A stretch of DNA of 64,000 bases, from the NCBI RefSeq assembly GCF_905404315.1, contig NC_066266.1, forward strand, positions 8,067,501-8,131,500, in the 5' to 3' direction. Below are positions 19,083 to 29,891 of this stretch, one piece after another. Position numbers and translations under genes: made by a program. The notes under the pieces are model-generated. The model was not told the DNA's origin. It saw only the letters and a program-made list of their open reading frames with translations, and ran no database searches. Origin of the DNA: Leptidea sinapis. Taxonomy: Eukaryota > Arthropoda > Insecta > Lepidoptera > Pieridae. Within the stretch, counting starts at the first letter, position 1, and every line of letters starts with the position of its first letter.

Positions 19083-22000
19083 CTGAAAATACAATAAATA
19101 TACATAAATATTTTTTTTTTGAAAATTAGGGACGAGACCAGCAGGACGTTCGTCGTGATGGTATTGAAAAACCCAAAAATTCTGAGAGGCACTACAACTG
19201 CGCTCGTCACCTTGAGTCATAAGATGACAATTCCCATTTGACCAGTAATTTCATAATAAAACACAGTACTACTTCACAGCAGAAATAAGATTTAATAATA
19301 ATTTAAGATATTAATTATAATAAATCTAGCACGGTAATTAACAAATATCTCACAATAAAAAATAGATCTCTCTTAATAGAGAAATTATAATATGCAAGCT
19401 ACTTAATGAACCCACATGTCTGAGGTGATATATAAAAATTTAAAAGAACAATACCTATTTTTGTATGGAACCCCGTACGATATTGCATCAAATTCAAACA
19501 TTGCTTTTTAGTTTGTGTAATCATACATATTATATTAACACCTACAGAAGCTATTTTTGTAAAAGAAATCCGGGTTTCAGAGTTATTTTATAAAATCGAA
19601 CATAACCTCAAAACTAGGCAAAAAATATATTATGTTCAATGATACCAATAACGTAGTTTATATTCACACGAAATACTTGAACGACCATTATTACTCTAAA
19701 ATCAGCATCAATCCACATAAATTAGTAATAATTATGAGACATAGTAAGTCTCGGGGAGTTACCCAACATTTACCTATATTGCTAATACTGTGAGTGGATT
19801 ACGTTAAGGGGTAGGTACATATTAAGGGTATCTAATATTGGGCGCTACAGACTGTGATCATACTACCACACTAATACCTATAAAACGTTACCATAAGGCG
19901 TGTGATCATCATCCATCAGTCAGGGTAAAATAACCGTCCATTTAGTTTAGCTAGAGCTCCTTGAACAACAATAACCCTTTAGTAGCTAATCTTATAATAC
20001 TATTCTTGACAGACACTATTACTCATGTGGTCGTCGTGAATTGACTAGGTACCTAGGTAAGTAAAGGATAGACAATAAAACAAATAATCTGTTTCGGTTT
20101 TAATAGTAATTCACAGCCAAAAAAATTTAATAATAGGAATATTAATTGTTATTGTCCAATGACCAGCATAATACCTATTAATAACATTAACATATTGAGT
20201 CTAAACAGCATCTTGAACAAAAATGATCTTTTAATAATCTTAAAAAGGTACTATTGTTGACAGACACTATTGTTCATATTCTGAATGTTAGGTAAGGGAT
20301 AAAAAAAAAATAACATAAGACATAATTCTTGGATTTAACCTAAGTTGAGGGATATGATAGTTTTGTTGTGGAATAGGAGGCAGCTCAGGAACCTTGAGAT
20401 CACCACTTGCTCCAGCATCTGGCAAAATAGCTTCTGACAGAGCAGCACAATTCGAGTCATGCTGATCACGATGTTCCACTTCTCTTGTAGCTTACCTCCA
20501 GCAGGCTACACATACTCTTTCAAATCTGGGGATCTAAAAAATGACAATACAATGGGGTATAGCATTGATAATAGTATGTAAATGTACAGTAAGCATTTGG
20601 AATACATGATAATGATCAGTCAGAGTTAGCATTAGTTCAAAATAGAAAATAAGTCACATAAATACCTAGAATGAAAACTTCTTCCGTAACATATTCATAG
20701 AAGTTACATCTATGATAAGAGTAAAGTATTTTAGGCCCCAAAATTTTGACAAATATTATTGTTATGAAATAACAAGTGGGAGTCTAAAATAAATGTACAT
20801 ATTTTCTTTATTTCTATAAAAAGATTTTTTTTAAATTATAGATGATCCATCGGAAAATAGAAGGTGCCTCACATTCTTATATATTGAAAGAGTACAAACA
20901 AGATCTTCTTACCTGAGTAGGAGTTCTCCAGAACTGTAACATGTTAATCATTGGAGTAGACACTTGCTCTAATTAATTAATGTTTCTGGGTAACAAATTA
21001 ACACATCCTCTTGCCACCGGGTGACTGACGGCATCAGTCAGTCGACCGGTCAACCCACAACTCATCATATTAATTGCACAATGAAATACACAGAAATCAG
21101 CCCACAACATAAAAACAAGTTCTACTAACAACACTTAATGCAATCAATATTTATGTAACCTCAACTCACACAAAGGTAATATGTCAAATGACAGTTCAAT
21201 CAAGTGTCAGAAATGAACCTGCCGCGATTTAGGGATGAGATCGATAAATCAAAAGCAAGAAAATTGATTTTGTGTACTGGTTTTACTTATTTGTTACTGT
21301 TATTCCTTGAAAGAATACAAGCCTAATACATATAATCATTGAATGTATTTAAAGTAAATGTTATAATAGCTAAGTATAAAAAATGATTGGAACAATTGGA
21401 ATGATAGGTTAGTCGATTAATCAAATAACGTTACTATAGCATGCTACATCTCATCTGTATGTGTGAAAGTTATGTAGACACAAATAACATTTGAAAAACA
21501 AAATTTTATGAATGATGCGGGTCTCCACGACCTCCGGTGTTCCGTGCTGGTGCTGTAACCAACTGAGCCAACCGTTCAAAGTAATGTCTCATTATAAAAT
21601 TTTGTTTGCTTTGTTCAACTCTCAGGTTATGTAAAGACAGTAAATTAATATGCATACTTTTATACTTTAAATTAGAATTCCTTATTCAAGTAATATCATT
21701 AAATAATTATGATGATAATTGCTATATGTATATTTTTAGTGTTGATGCATGGGAGTTTTTGGTACCACTTTTGGTCATTGTCCTTTGCTCTCTAGCTATT
21801 TATTCAATTATAACAAAAATCTTTATAGGTTATAAAATATTATTACACACAATTTAAACATTAATATTGTATTACACAAATAATTATGACATCACATAAT
21901 TTTCAACTCTTATCAACACCAATTTATACTTACTCTTACTTTAAACCTGTATGTCAGCATAGGCTAATAACCAAAAATATAAGTTAGGCATGTATTGGAC

Positions 22001-22317
22001 AAAATGATTTTTAAGTTCACTAGAAATTTCCTTAGCCTATCGTTTAAATAACTGTAAGCCAAGATAATACTCTCAAGAGTTTAATTTTGTTTGGTAATAC
22101 AGAGCAAAGGTCATCTTTTGTTGGCCAAGACAAACTGGCAATACAGGAAAATTGTACTTATTTACAACGCAAAGTTACAATATGAGGATAATTTATAAAA
22201 TTATGATATGGTTAATAGGCACATGATATTATATGATTTTACCTGAAACCTCTGCTTTTGCGTTTCAGACAGGATGAAATTTTGCAATTGTGGATCTACA
22301 GTCTCAGTTTCGCTCAT
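18891..22317 (-). CDS. Tim8: Mitochondrial import inner membrane translocase subunit Tim8 (two exons)
   Basis: Small TIM chaperone. Family members form a hexamer with Tim13 in the intermembrane space and escort hydrophobic precursors to the TIM22 complex. Exon 1 (22317-22243) gives 25 residues: M-S-E-T-E-T-V-D-P-Q-L-Q, then E-T-Q-K-Q-R-F-Q. Exon 2 (19082-18891) gives 63 residues. The junction is phase 0 with canonical signals (CAG|GTAAAATC donor, TATTTTCAG acceptor). The 88-residue protein has the twin CX3C motif, C-W-D-T-C (35-39) and C-L-V-N-C (54-58), with 14 residues between as in human TIMM8A, plus R-L-D-S-K, V-E-R-F-I-D and R-L-M-N blocks. The 3.16-kb intron holds a SINE, a tRNA-like hairpin and candidate small exons on both strands. 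It precedes PEX3 by 34 nt. The nearest AATAAA past the stop is inside PEX3 (18562-18557). Confidence 0.95.
19113..19290 (-). repeat. SINE family A copy in Tim8 intron
   Basis: The plus strand reads the inverted tail (GGGACGAGACCAGCAGGACG) through GAAAAACCCAAAAATTCTGA and CACCTTGAGTCATAAGATGA to ACTTCACAGCAGAAATA. The right hairpin arm is deleted. It begins only about 30 bp from the Tim8 exon 2 acceptor. On the minus strand its A/T tail supplies part of the polypyrimidine-rich DNA ahead of that acceptor. Confidence 0.8.
19925..20290 (+). repeat. Diverged direct repeat, about 250-bp offset
   Basis: TTGAACAACAATAACCCTTT ... TTGACAGACACTATTACTCA (19960-20025) recurs as TTGAACAAAAATGATCTTTT ... 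TTGACAGACACTATTGTTCA (20212-20277). The segment between looks like an old tandem duplication in the Tim8 intron. 19291-19924 shows nothing else. Confidence 0.5.
20496..20533 (-). other. Candidate 38-nt exon (minus strand) in Tim8 intron
   Basis: Flanked by a T-rich acceptor (ATTTTTTAG) and a consensus donor (GGAG|GTAAGC). With the candidate exon ending at 20913 it would read on in one frame (I-P-R-F-E-R-V-C-V-A-C-W) after M-L-Q-F-W-R-T-P-T-Q. The peptide is not recognised. It may instead be a 5'-UTR exon of PEX3. By-eye splice calls are error-prone. Confidence 0.25.
20913..21070 (-). other. Candidate leader exon (minus strand) in Tim8 intron
   Basis: Ends in an excellent donor, ACTCAG|GTAAGAAG (GT at 20912-20911). 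The body includes a less AT-rich stretch (21017-21060, with CACCGGGTGACTGACGGCAT and GTCGACCGGTC on the plus strand) that could be a promoter-proximal exon. Upstream boundary unknown. Could serve PEX3 or an unannotated transcript. Confidence 0.25.
21213..21326 (+). CDS. Candidate 37-residue membrane microprotein
   Basis: ATG to TAA frame of 37 codons: a charged N-terminus (M-N-L-P-R-F-R-D-E-I-D-K-S-K-A-R-K), then a hydrophobic segment (L-I-L-C-T-G-F-T-Y-L-L-L-L-F-L) and E-R-I-Q-A. The positive-inside layout of a short single-pass membrane peptide is clear. It sits on the opposite strand inside the Tim8 intron. No homologue is recognised, and chance frames of this length are common in AT-rich DNA. 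Confidence 0.25.
   Translation: MNLPRFRDEIDKSKARKLILCTGFTYLLLLFLERIQA
21494..21607 (-). repeat. tRNA-like core between inverted arms
   Basis: Arms AACAAAATTTTATGAATGAT (about 21496) and TCATTATAAAATTTTGTTT (21589-21607) are complementary. They enclose a tRNA-like core whose minus strand has GGTTGGCTCAGTTGGTTACA (A box) but a degraded B box. Same element type as 29359-29507. It is a repeat, not a functional tRNA gene. Confidence 0.6.
21740..21857 (+). other. Candidate terminal exon encoding a membrane segment
   Basis: Follows an acceptor-like tract (TATGTATATTTTTAG, AG at 21738-21739). It reads V-D-A-W-E-F-L-V-P-L-L-V-I-V-L-C-S-L, then I-Y-S-I-I-T-K-I-F-I-G-Y-K before TAA. One strong hydrophobic segment is evident. 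It might pair with an exon upstream on the plus strand, but no partner is proven. Confidence 0.2.
22243..22317 (-). other. Tim8: Tim8 exon 1 (coding part, ATG at 22317)
   Basis: The 75 coding nt match the Tim8 family N-terminus (V-D-P-Q-L-Q ... E-T-Q-K-Q-R-F-Q). Donor GTAAAATC follows. The Tim8 promoter must lie at or above about 22330; no clear TATA or initiator was picked out. Confidence 0.92.
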
Positions 22318-22399
22318 AATCAATTTGCACTATTTGTTATTCAATCTGGATTTCTTGTTGATTGGAGAGATATTTAATAAATATCTAGTAAATGTAAAA

Positions 22400-24715
22400 T
22401 TTTATTATTTACTTTATTTTTACATCATATTATTTTAGATATACCACAAATTGAAATTACAAAAACAAATCGTATTCGGTAGGTATTACGTTCGTAATCT
22501 TTTTTTTTGGCATATTATGACCTGGTAACTAAGACCTTTGCCAAGTCTATATTTTCTATATCTATATCTAATATTTATACTTTTCATTTCACCTATCATT
22601 TCACTTTTTTTTTATAATGTTAAAATTGTATTCTTAATATATTTATATAATTGTTAATAATTTCTTTTGTCTCTTAATAACCGATCAAGTGGAGGCGGGC
22701 AGGATAAAGAATCAGATAAAATTTTTGAATCACTGATTTCACTAGCCAAAGTCTGTCAATCTGAAATAATTAGCGTATAGAGAGTTTTAAAAATTGCATT
22801 TGTCTCCATACCATTTTAATATCGCAAAATATTGTACAATGTATTTGCGCCAAAATGAGAAAACAATCATATAAAGACTTCAAATTCGAATCTAATATTT
22901 CGTCGGTATACTGCAAGAAAACTAAATGCATAAAGTTGATAATTATAATTTTGGCATTATTGGTTCTGTTAAAATCATTAAATCCCTTTCTAACTTTAAA
23001 CAAAAAATAACTAACTTTAAACTAAATAATGAACAAATACGTCTATGTTATTAAAATGCAAACTATGTTATTAAAATGAAAACCAGGATTTTCCGCTAAG
23101 GCTAATAAAAATATACTGAACCCCAATGATATTTAAAAGTATGGATAGGTTACCTAGACAACATTCGGTGTTTGTAAATGATACACAAACGCACACATGA
23201 ATAATTTAACATTGCAATAGCACACTACATTACGATTACACGTCAAAGAAGGATAGTAAATGCAATTATCGCAAGTGAAAAAGAGATAAGTCTAATTTGC
23301 TAATTGCTTCGTATTTGCATAGCAGAAACACGGAATCATTCACCAGATATGATTTTTTAGCGTACACCGTGATGCCTAAAATACGATTAATTCATGAGTT
23401 CATGTAATAAAAGTTATAAAGTAGTAAAACTACATCTAAATTAGGTAAATTAGGTGTTATTTATTTTAAAAAAATAATATTGATTATAATATATAGCCAT
23501 AATGATGATATAAAAGCGAGAGTAGACCTCCTGGTACGTTACATACATTCCAAGATTAAGTACTAATAAAATATCAAATAGCCTGCTATTACTAATCTCA
23601 TTCTATACCACCTTTATTATAAGACTTTGAAAGCCAGAACTTATTATAATCATCATAATATTATTTAAGAAAGACGCTCAATAACTAACAAGAAAACTCA
23701 AGTTCCGCAATCAAGTGGTTACGAACGCTATGTATTCTGCCTACGATTTCACTTCTGGTTGATTAATCTATGACACATATTATTTGCCCTTGTCGCGCTG
23801 CAGTTGACATCATATTCTCGATCTTGCTCGAACCACCACGTTAATAATTCGAGATTTATTTGTAAATAAGAAATAAAATCGTGATAAAATACAAATACGA
23901 CGTTCTTTTATATAATTTCGTATGGTATGAAATACCTTCACTCTTACATATCTTGAAAACATAGTATTTGCATTTTCTTAACACACAGGTTGGCATTTTA
24001 GATTATTATTGTCTCACCACGAAAACGTTCCGCTCAGCTCGCTGCTATTAGCCGACTAAATGAAACTACAGCAATTGTCTGAATTTGTCTGCAACATTTT
24101 ACGCGCGCTAGTGCGATATCTTCCTCTTTATTGTATATAATATCATTGCTGATCCCTCAAAATCACATAAATAATGCACCATTCACAGTCGTTGCTAGCA
24201 ATTGAAAACGATTGGCGAAAATTATGGAACTCGCTGAGCAAAAGAACAAGGGTACAAAGATGTAAGTTATACTTTTTAATGGCATGGTTTTGCAACGATA
24301 CGTCATGTTTTAAAAATATTCGTCACCAAAAATTTAGGTCTCTGGCGCATAAATACATATTTATAACGAATGAAATGATGTCATTTAATTTAGTTGCCCG
24401 CTAATGAAGTCTTCCTTGTACAATTTTACTCCTCCTGAAATCCCTCGCCCCACTTCCATAAAATTCCTTCTATCCTAGTTTTCACTCCTTTTGTAAAAAT
24501 ATTAAACAAATTAATATAACACGATAATTGTTAATTGTCCATTATAATCTAATAGCATGTTTAATTGTTTAAGATTTAATAAAAGATAACAAAACTGTTC
24601 AATCTTGCCACTGATCAATACCTAAGCTTGTTGGTCTCTGCCTTGTGGTGCCCTTTCCACAGAAGCCACTATAAGAATAATAGAATAGAATCTTATGATA
24701 AATAAGTATTGAAAT
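22400..24715. other. Long AT-rich stretch, no recognised feature
   Basis: No frame with family similarity. Only T-rich runs (22500-22620) and short frames. It separates the divergent Tim8 and PSMG2 genes and probably includes the Tim8 promoter at its left edge. Confidence 0.4.
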
Positions 24716-24717
24716 GA

Positions 24718-24790
24718 TTAAACATTACTGTGTTTCGGTCTGAAGGGCGCCGTAGCTAGTGAAATTACTGGGCAAATGAGACTTAGACAG
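24718..24790 (+). repeat. SINE family A fragment
   Basis: Matches the middle of the family: AACATTACTGTGTTTCGGTC, TGAAGGGCGCCGTAGCTAGT, ACTGGGCAAATGAGACTTA. Truncated at both ends. Confidence 0.8.
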
Positions 24791-25000
24791 AGAACTACTG
24801 TGACAGATTTAAAACTGAAATGACATTATATTAGGTCATTATATTATTACTTTTTCAATATATTATTATTATATATTATTTAAAAATTCTAATTTCAAAG
24901 ATTCGCTGCCTTCTTGTTGTGGCTGCAAAACATATCAACAAGGCTGTATGGTCTATAAAAAATGCCTGGCCCGGAACTTAACACCGAACTCTGGACAATA

Positions 25001-25590
25001 TAAAGGCCGGAACCAAGCTGGAACGCATAACCGCGGCGCTGCGCAGCGCTGCAATGCACACTAAGCGTCAAAATATTATTTTAATCATTTTGTTTCGAGC
25101 ATGTCGCAGCAGAGCGGTGCAGCACTGCGCGTCGCGTCATAGTTTCCTCCGAGAGAATATTTTGACGCGCAGCACCGCAACGCGCGGTTCAGTGACGCTC
25201 AGTGCGACACAGCAAGCAGTCCGTCGCTTCAGTATGCATAATGTTATTTATTAAGTTTATAAAATTTTGTCTTCGAAATTCTGAAATAAGTGTGAAATCG
25301 TGAAGAGTCATTAAGAAGGCGAGAAAATAAATAGTGATATTCGCCTTCTTGATAGCGTAACATTGGAACTCAACAATCCAATTCTTATTATTGTTTTCTC
25401 TTCCATAATTCTTTTTTCTTAAATTAGTTCAATAAACAAATAATGACCAAATCCTCGTCACTATCGCTCATCCTGTAATGTTGCTCGCACGCAAACTCCT
25501 TTAGAAATGACGCGATCTGCCGTTGTAATGCGGTAGGTACCGTTTAGCGACTCGCAGCACAGCGCTGATATAGTGCGGTTCCTGCCTTTA
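25001..25590. mobile_element. 590-bp TIR element (non-autonomous)
   Basis: Terminal inverted repeats TAAAGGCCGGAACC (25001-25014) and GGTTCCTGCCTTTA (25577-25590) match at 13 of 14. ATA flanks both ends as a possible target duplication. Further complementary segments inside (GCGTCAAAATATT near 25065, AATATTTTGACGC near 25157) make it a foldback-rich, CpG-rich MITE. Superfamily not determined; no transposase frame. Confidence 0.6.
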
Positions 25591-25732
25591 ATAAAAAATT
25601 GTAAAATGTAAACAACTAAACCGGAACAGTGAATTATTATTGTATGGCCTTGACCCCTTTGCCTGTCCTAATAATGGGCTCGGAACAAAACCAAAAAAAA
25701 AGGAACAGTGAAACTCTCCAGTCTCGTTATTA

Positions 25733-26385
25733 GGCCGCGTTTTCATCTGCATGATAAGTTCCGCGAGAAAACTCCGACAGTCTGTCTGACAGCAGCTTGC
25801 AAGTGTAAACCCCATTGCAAGTGCTGTCGCGACAGTTTGTCAAGCGCTTTTTGCGAGTAGTTGCGAAAAAATGTCTCAACATGTCTGCATAGACTCGCGA
25901 CAGATCTCACTGCGTATCGGTCTAGTTTCGTATATCTCGCAGCAAGTATCACCCGCACGGCTTGTGTTTTTGCTTAAAATGAAAATAATAAGTCATCGGC
26001 AAAGTCGTAAATGGTCTCGTGAAGAAACTATAAAGTTAATAGGATTTTATGAGTGCAATCCTTCTTTGTGGGACTAACGGTATGCGGATTATAAAAACCA
26101 AATTAGAAATAGCTCTGTGCTTAATTCCATCGTAAAAGAATTCTTTACTACTGAGAATGAAGTCCGAAAAATCACAGCATCAAAATGAGTCTTTCTTTCG
26201 GTGATATCGAATCTCAGAAATGTGTGACTTGTTTTTTTTATAATGTCACCTAGTTTTACTAAAATAACACTTCTTAATGAACTGCGGTCATTCGAATAAT
26301 ATTGAAATATTGTTGACTATCTACCAGTTGTATTTCACGTAGTAAATTATGGTAAACATCAGCTTCACATCTCGGAAACGCGGCC
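25733..26385 (+). mobile_element. PIF/Harbinger-type element with MADF remnant
   Basis: Terminal inverted repeats GGCCGCGTTTTC (25733) and GAAACGCGGCC (end 26385) are flanked by TTA on both sides (25730-25732, 26386-26388). This is the TWA 3-bp target duplication typical of PIF/Harbinger elements. Inside, a frame at about 25979-26210 reads K-W-S-R-E-E-T-I-K-L-I-G-F-Y, then N-P-S-L-W-D, Y-K-N-Q-I-R-N, and E-V-R-K, a MADF DNA-binding domain of the kind in the second ORF of Harbinger elements. A stop after L-W-D kills it. No DDE transposase is present. It ends 216 bp before the PSMG2 ATG. Confidence 0.75.
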
Positions 26386-26601
26386 TTAGAGTAGTTGAAA
26401 CTTGAACGTAGTGCTTAAATTCTCTTTGGGTGTAGTGTAAAGTGTTCTGTGGTAAAAATTGAAAGCTGTGAAAATGGCTTAAAGGTCTCGTTAAGTCGTT
26501 ACCAGGCCATAAAATCCAAAAAAAAAAAAATAAAGCTGTGAAACGAGAACTTAGAAGTCATTACAAAAATTTACGTGCGGAAATAATATATTATCAGCAT
26601 T

Positions 26602-27345
26602 ATGGTTCTGAAAAACCATTGGAAATTTGTAAAAGACATTGATCTAAGCGGGCATACATTAATTATTCCAAGCGTTGCGACTGGAAATGTCGGACAACTT
26701 ACTTGTGATTTAGTTATTTCTTCCCTTGGTATGAATTTGTTAGCATCTGTTTACACTCCTGCACAAATACCTGTATTCGGAAGTGATCCATACGATCTCA
26801 CTTCGACTTCTTTTTCATCATCATGTCAGTTATATGTGTCTTCATCTCACAAGCTGATTGTTCTTCAAATTAGGGCGCCATTAATTTATAAATACGCTCA
26901 AGAGTTTTTAGAACACCTTGTGAATGAATTTAAGGAAAGAAAGATAAGAGATATAATAATATTGACAAGTAGTTATGCACATGAAAAAAAACACATAATG
27001 AGTTCTCCTTTCAGATATCTTTCAAGTGAAGTTACACCGTATAGAGAAAAAATTGACTATTTTAAGTTAATGTTGCATGAATCGCACAATGACAGCTTAA
27101 AGATTTTTGGAGGTGGCTATGCTTCAATGTTGTATAAAATTATTAAAGAAAAAGGTTTACCATGTCTTGTGTTGTATAAATACTGCTCGGAAGGAGACAA
27201 TATTCCCGACTCTTATGACATGATTGGCTGTTTAAACAATATATATCCTTTGTTTGATGAACAAGATGATATCTATGGCAAATTAGTGCAGCCAGCTTCC
27301 TGGACACTTCTTTTTGGTCGTCCACCTCCCCAGGACATCTATTAA
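26602..27345 (+). CDS. PSMG2: Proteasome assembly chaperone 2
   Basis: PSMG2 (PAC2) pairs with PSMG1 and scaffolds assembly of the 20S proteasome alpha ring in the cytosol. The 247-residue single-exon frame (human: 264) shows family blocks: T-L-I-I-P-S-V-A-T-G-N-V-G-Q-L (about residues 19-33), D-L-V-I-S-S-L-G-M (36-44), the mid-protein I-L-T-S-S-Y-A-H motif (near 119-126), and F-G-G-G-Y-A (165-172). The C-terminus ends P-x-S-W-T-L-L-F-G-R, as in animal PSMG2. An in-frame TAA at 26584 fixes the ATG as the first possible start. AATAAA occurs at 27428 and 27471 as candidate poly(A) signals. It is transcribed divergently from Tim8. A Harbinger remnant occupies the proximal upstream DNA, and a poly-A run at 26519-26531 lies in the likely leader. 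It could have upstream non-coding exons. Confidence 0.93.
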   Translation: MVLKNHWKFVKDIDLSGHTLIIPSVATGNVGQLTCDLVISSLGMNLLASVYTPAQIPVFGSDPYDLTSTSFSSSCQLYVSSSHKLIVLQIRAPLIYKYAQEFLEHLVNEFKERKIRDIIILTSSYAHEKKHIMSSPFRYLSSEVTPYREKIDYFKLMLHESHNDSLKIFGGGYASMLYKIIKEKGLPCLVLYKYCSEGDNIPDSYDMIGCLNNIYPLFDEQDDIYGKLVQPASWTLLFGRPPPQDIY

Positions 27346-27819
27346 TATTTTATAGTTATTATGATGGTGAAGATAGATTTTCATAATATTGTTTGTTAAA
27401 GAAAATTTTCAAAATTGAACATTGTTTAATAAATTGAATGTTAGTGTTACTTTTATACTTGAACATTATTAATAAAAACTGGAAAATAAATATCCTTTCA
27501 TTTATTACCTAAAAAATAAGATAAAAACAATTATTTCAAGTTAAACTTTTATTACATAGCTTCAATTTTTTTTTGCCCATCTATATAAAGTAGTAGGGAA
27601 CTTAATTTGCTCATGGAGTAGCACATTACTAGATGTACTGTAGTAGGGGTGAAGTTGTATCATTAATTACACCAACTATACATTATAAGGATACTTTGAA
27701 AATATATTTTGTGTTTCCTTGTAAGATAATTATATGGATTGTTATAAGATAATATTATTTTATTATATATTATATTATTATTATATATTATATATCGAGC
27801 CCTCACCACATGGCAATAA

Positions 27820-28125
27820 AAATTTATAATCACATCCCAAATGGAAATAAAAAATAAAGAGAAGCCTTCTCTATTTAAAAGACATCTTAAAAATTTTTTA
27901 GTTTCACAATGCTTCTATGTTTTACCCGATTTTTTTAATTACACTAAGTGTGAGAATTAGTTACAATATAGTATAAGAATGTATAAAATGTATAAGACTT
28001 ATTTATTTTATGTATTGCGTTGCTGTACCCTTGCAGGGTGTCACATATTGTCTACCCATTAATGTACCAACCATCCTACTTTAAAATGTGACTTGCAATA
28101 AAATATTTTGATTTGATTTTTAGTA
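27820..28125 (+). mobile_element. LINE 3' end (RT C-terminus plus 3' UTR)
   Basis: Frame fragments read H-M-A-I-K-I-Y-N-H-I-P, then K-P-S-L-F-K-R-H-L-K-N-F-L, and C-F-Y, the final block of many insect LINE ORF2 proteins. The UTR has TTGCAGGGTGTCACATATTG, CAATAAAATATTTTGATTTG and ends at about 28125. It begins about 330 bp past the second PSMG2 poly(A) signal. Confidence 0.65.
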
Positions 28126-28379
28126 TACCAGTGGCACTCCCACTAACAATCAACTTCCTCGCTGTTAATAAACACATCAATGCAATGCAATTCTGTGCAA
28201 TCTGTATTTTTTATTAGGATTCAGATTTTTATTTCATACAAAAAGGAAGATGTTTAATTCGCAGTTAAATACTAAAGTTATAAATAGTCTATCCCATCTT
28301 TTTTATTGTAATAAACTTTTATTTTTATTTTTTATTTAAACGAGGCAACTCCAATAGATCAACAAAGCTTCTTAACACA

Positions 28380-29060
28380 TTGCTTATTGTTATGTTTATC
28401 ACTATCACTACATGTTATAAAACTAAGTCCTCTGCCGCGTCTGTCTGTCTTTTCACGACAAACTCACAAACTACTGCACCGATTTTCATGCTGTTTTCAC
28501 CAATGGATAGCTTGGTTCTCGAGGAAGGTAATAAAATCAAAGTTTTGTTTGCATATTTGTATAATTAAAGATATTTGTTGGAGGTGCAAAAAAAAATAAG
28601 GCGTCTGGGGGAGGTTTCAACCAAAACGCTGTCGAGATTTGCCTGCCCTTTGAGATATAACAAAATAACGTAAGGTGGAATGGTGTATCTTAACATACTT
28701 TATCCCACGGACTAGTAAAAAAAGAAGGACACCGCGCCGTGATATTAGCAAGTGAAGCACCTTTATGCTAGTGTGTGTGCGGTTACGGGGTATACCAGAT
28801 ACACAATTTTTTCTCCCATAAATAATCATATATCCACAAACACTTTTATATTATTGTTTTTACACTTTTTCACAACGCACGACGGCATTTTTATAATATT
28901 TTATTGCGACGCAAACTGAACTGTCACGACTTGTTTGCAGACGACGGCAAATCTCATAATGGCGGCCGATCGGCTTGTATTAGTGTAAGTGTATGCGTGG
29001 GGCTATGTATTTATACGTATACCGGCTTGTTTTGGTGCCTCACTGTTATGTGAGGTGACA
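28380..29060. repeat. Unclassified interspersed repeat
   Basis: A composite with TTTTCACGACAAACTCACAA, CACCGATTTTCATGCTGTTT, ACAACGCACGACGGCATTTT and GGCGGCCGATCGGCTTGTAT. I associate these strings with a widespread lepidopteran repeat, but only one copy is in this window. Frames inside it are short and unrelated to known proteins. Confidence 0.4.
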
Positions 29061-29358
29061 CGGAGTCCTTATTATTTTACTCGTCTGTGGCTTTATCCAT
29101 TTTAATACTCAAAAAATTGGCAATTAGAAAGCGGTAATATAAAAGCTGTTTGAACAAATATGATACTAATCCTTATAATTTTAATAATCTCTTTCAGAAA
29201 TACGTTATTGATTTATTTTTAACTTTGATTTGGTACATACTTTAGACTACATTATTCCCGAAGACTAACATCATTTTTCTTTTCTATTTACAGAACAGCG
29301 TCTGTCTGGTTAGCTAGTTACTTATAAAATTAAACCACAACGAACATATTAGCTATAA

Positions 29359-29507
29359 ATAAAATTTGAAAAACAAATTTGTATGAACGATGCGGGACTC
29401 GAACCCTCGAACGCCGAAGGTCGTCGTTCCGTGCCGGTGCTCTTACCAACTTAGCCAATCGTTCGAGTAACGCATCGTTCATAAAACTTTGTTATTCAAA
29501 TTTTAAT
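29359..29507 (-). repeat. tRNA-like core between 35-bp inverted arms
   Basis: Left arm from 29359 (AAAATTTGAAAAACAAATTT and on to GAACGATGCG) and right arm to about 29504 (CGCATCGTTCATAAAACTTT and on) are complementary over about 35 bp with few mismatches. Between them the minus strand has an A box (TTGGCTAAGTTGGTAAGAGC) and a B box (GGTTCGAGTCC). Compare 21494-21607. The arms would extend a tRNA-like fold into one long hairpin. Confidence 0.65.
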
Positions 29508-29891
29508 CATAGAGAGGGTTATCACTTTAAAAACATAACATATTATATTAGCAATAAGTTACGCCAGTTCCTAGGTAATATAAAAATATTTAAAAAAATA
29601 ATTCCCAGTAGCAAGTAACAAGCTATGGCCGTACATATTCTTCATATCTGAAGCAAATAAACAACAATTAATAAATAAAATAAAAAAATACATTATCTGC
29701 AAATATGGTTAGAAAATTGAAACAAAACAAAAATGTAATATTTAAACATTGCAACATCTTGCCCATTTATTATAAAGTTAGGCAAATGCTATTGTTTAAA
29801 TACTTTTTTAATGACAAAATAAGATTGTATAAGATAGAACATCCTATACAAACAAGAGCCATAAGCCAGAAGCTAAGGCGTAGTATTAACT

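Noticed and set aside
20288..20479. 63-codon minus frame beginning at GTG
   Set aside because: No ATG start; a stop lies just upstream inside a donor-like GTAAGC. Peptide not recognised. Kept only as part of the candidate exon region.
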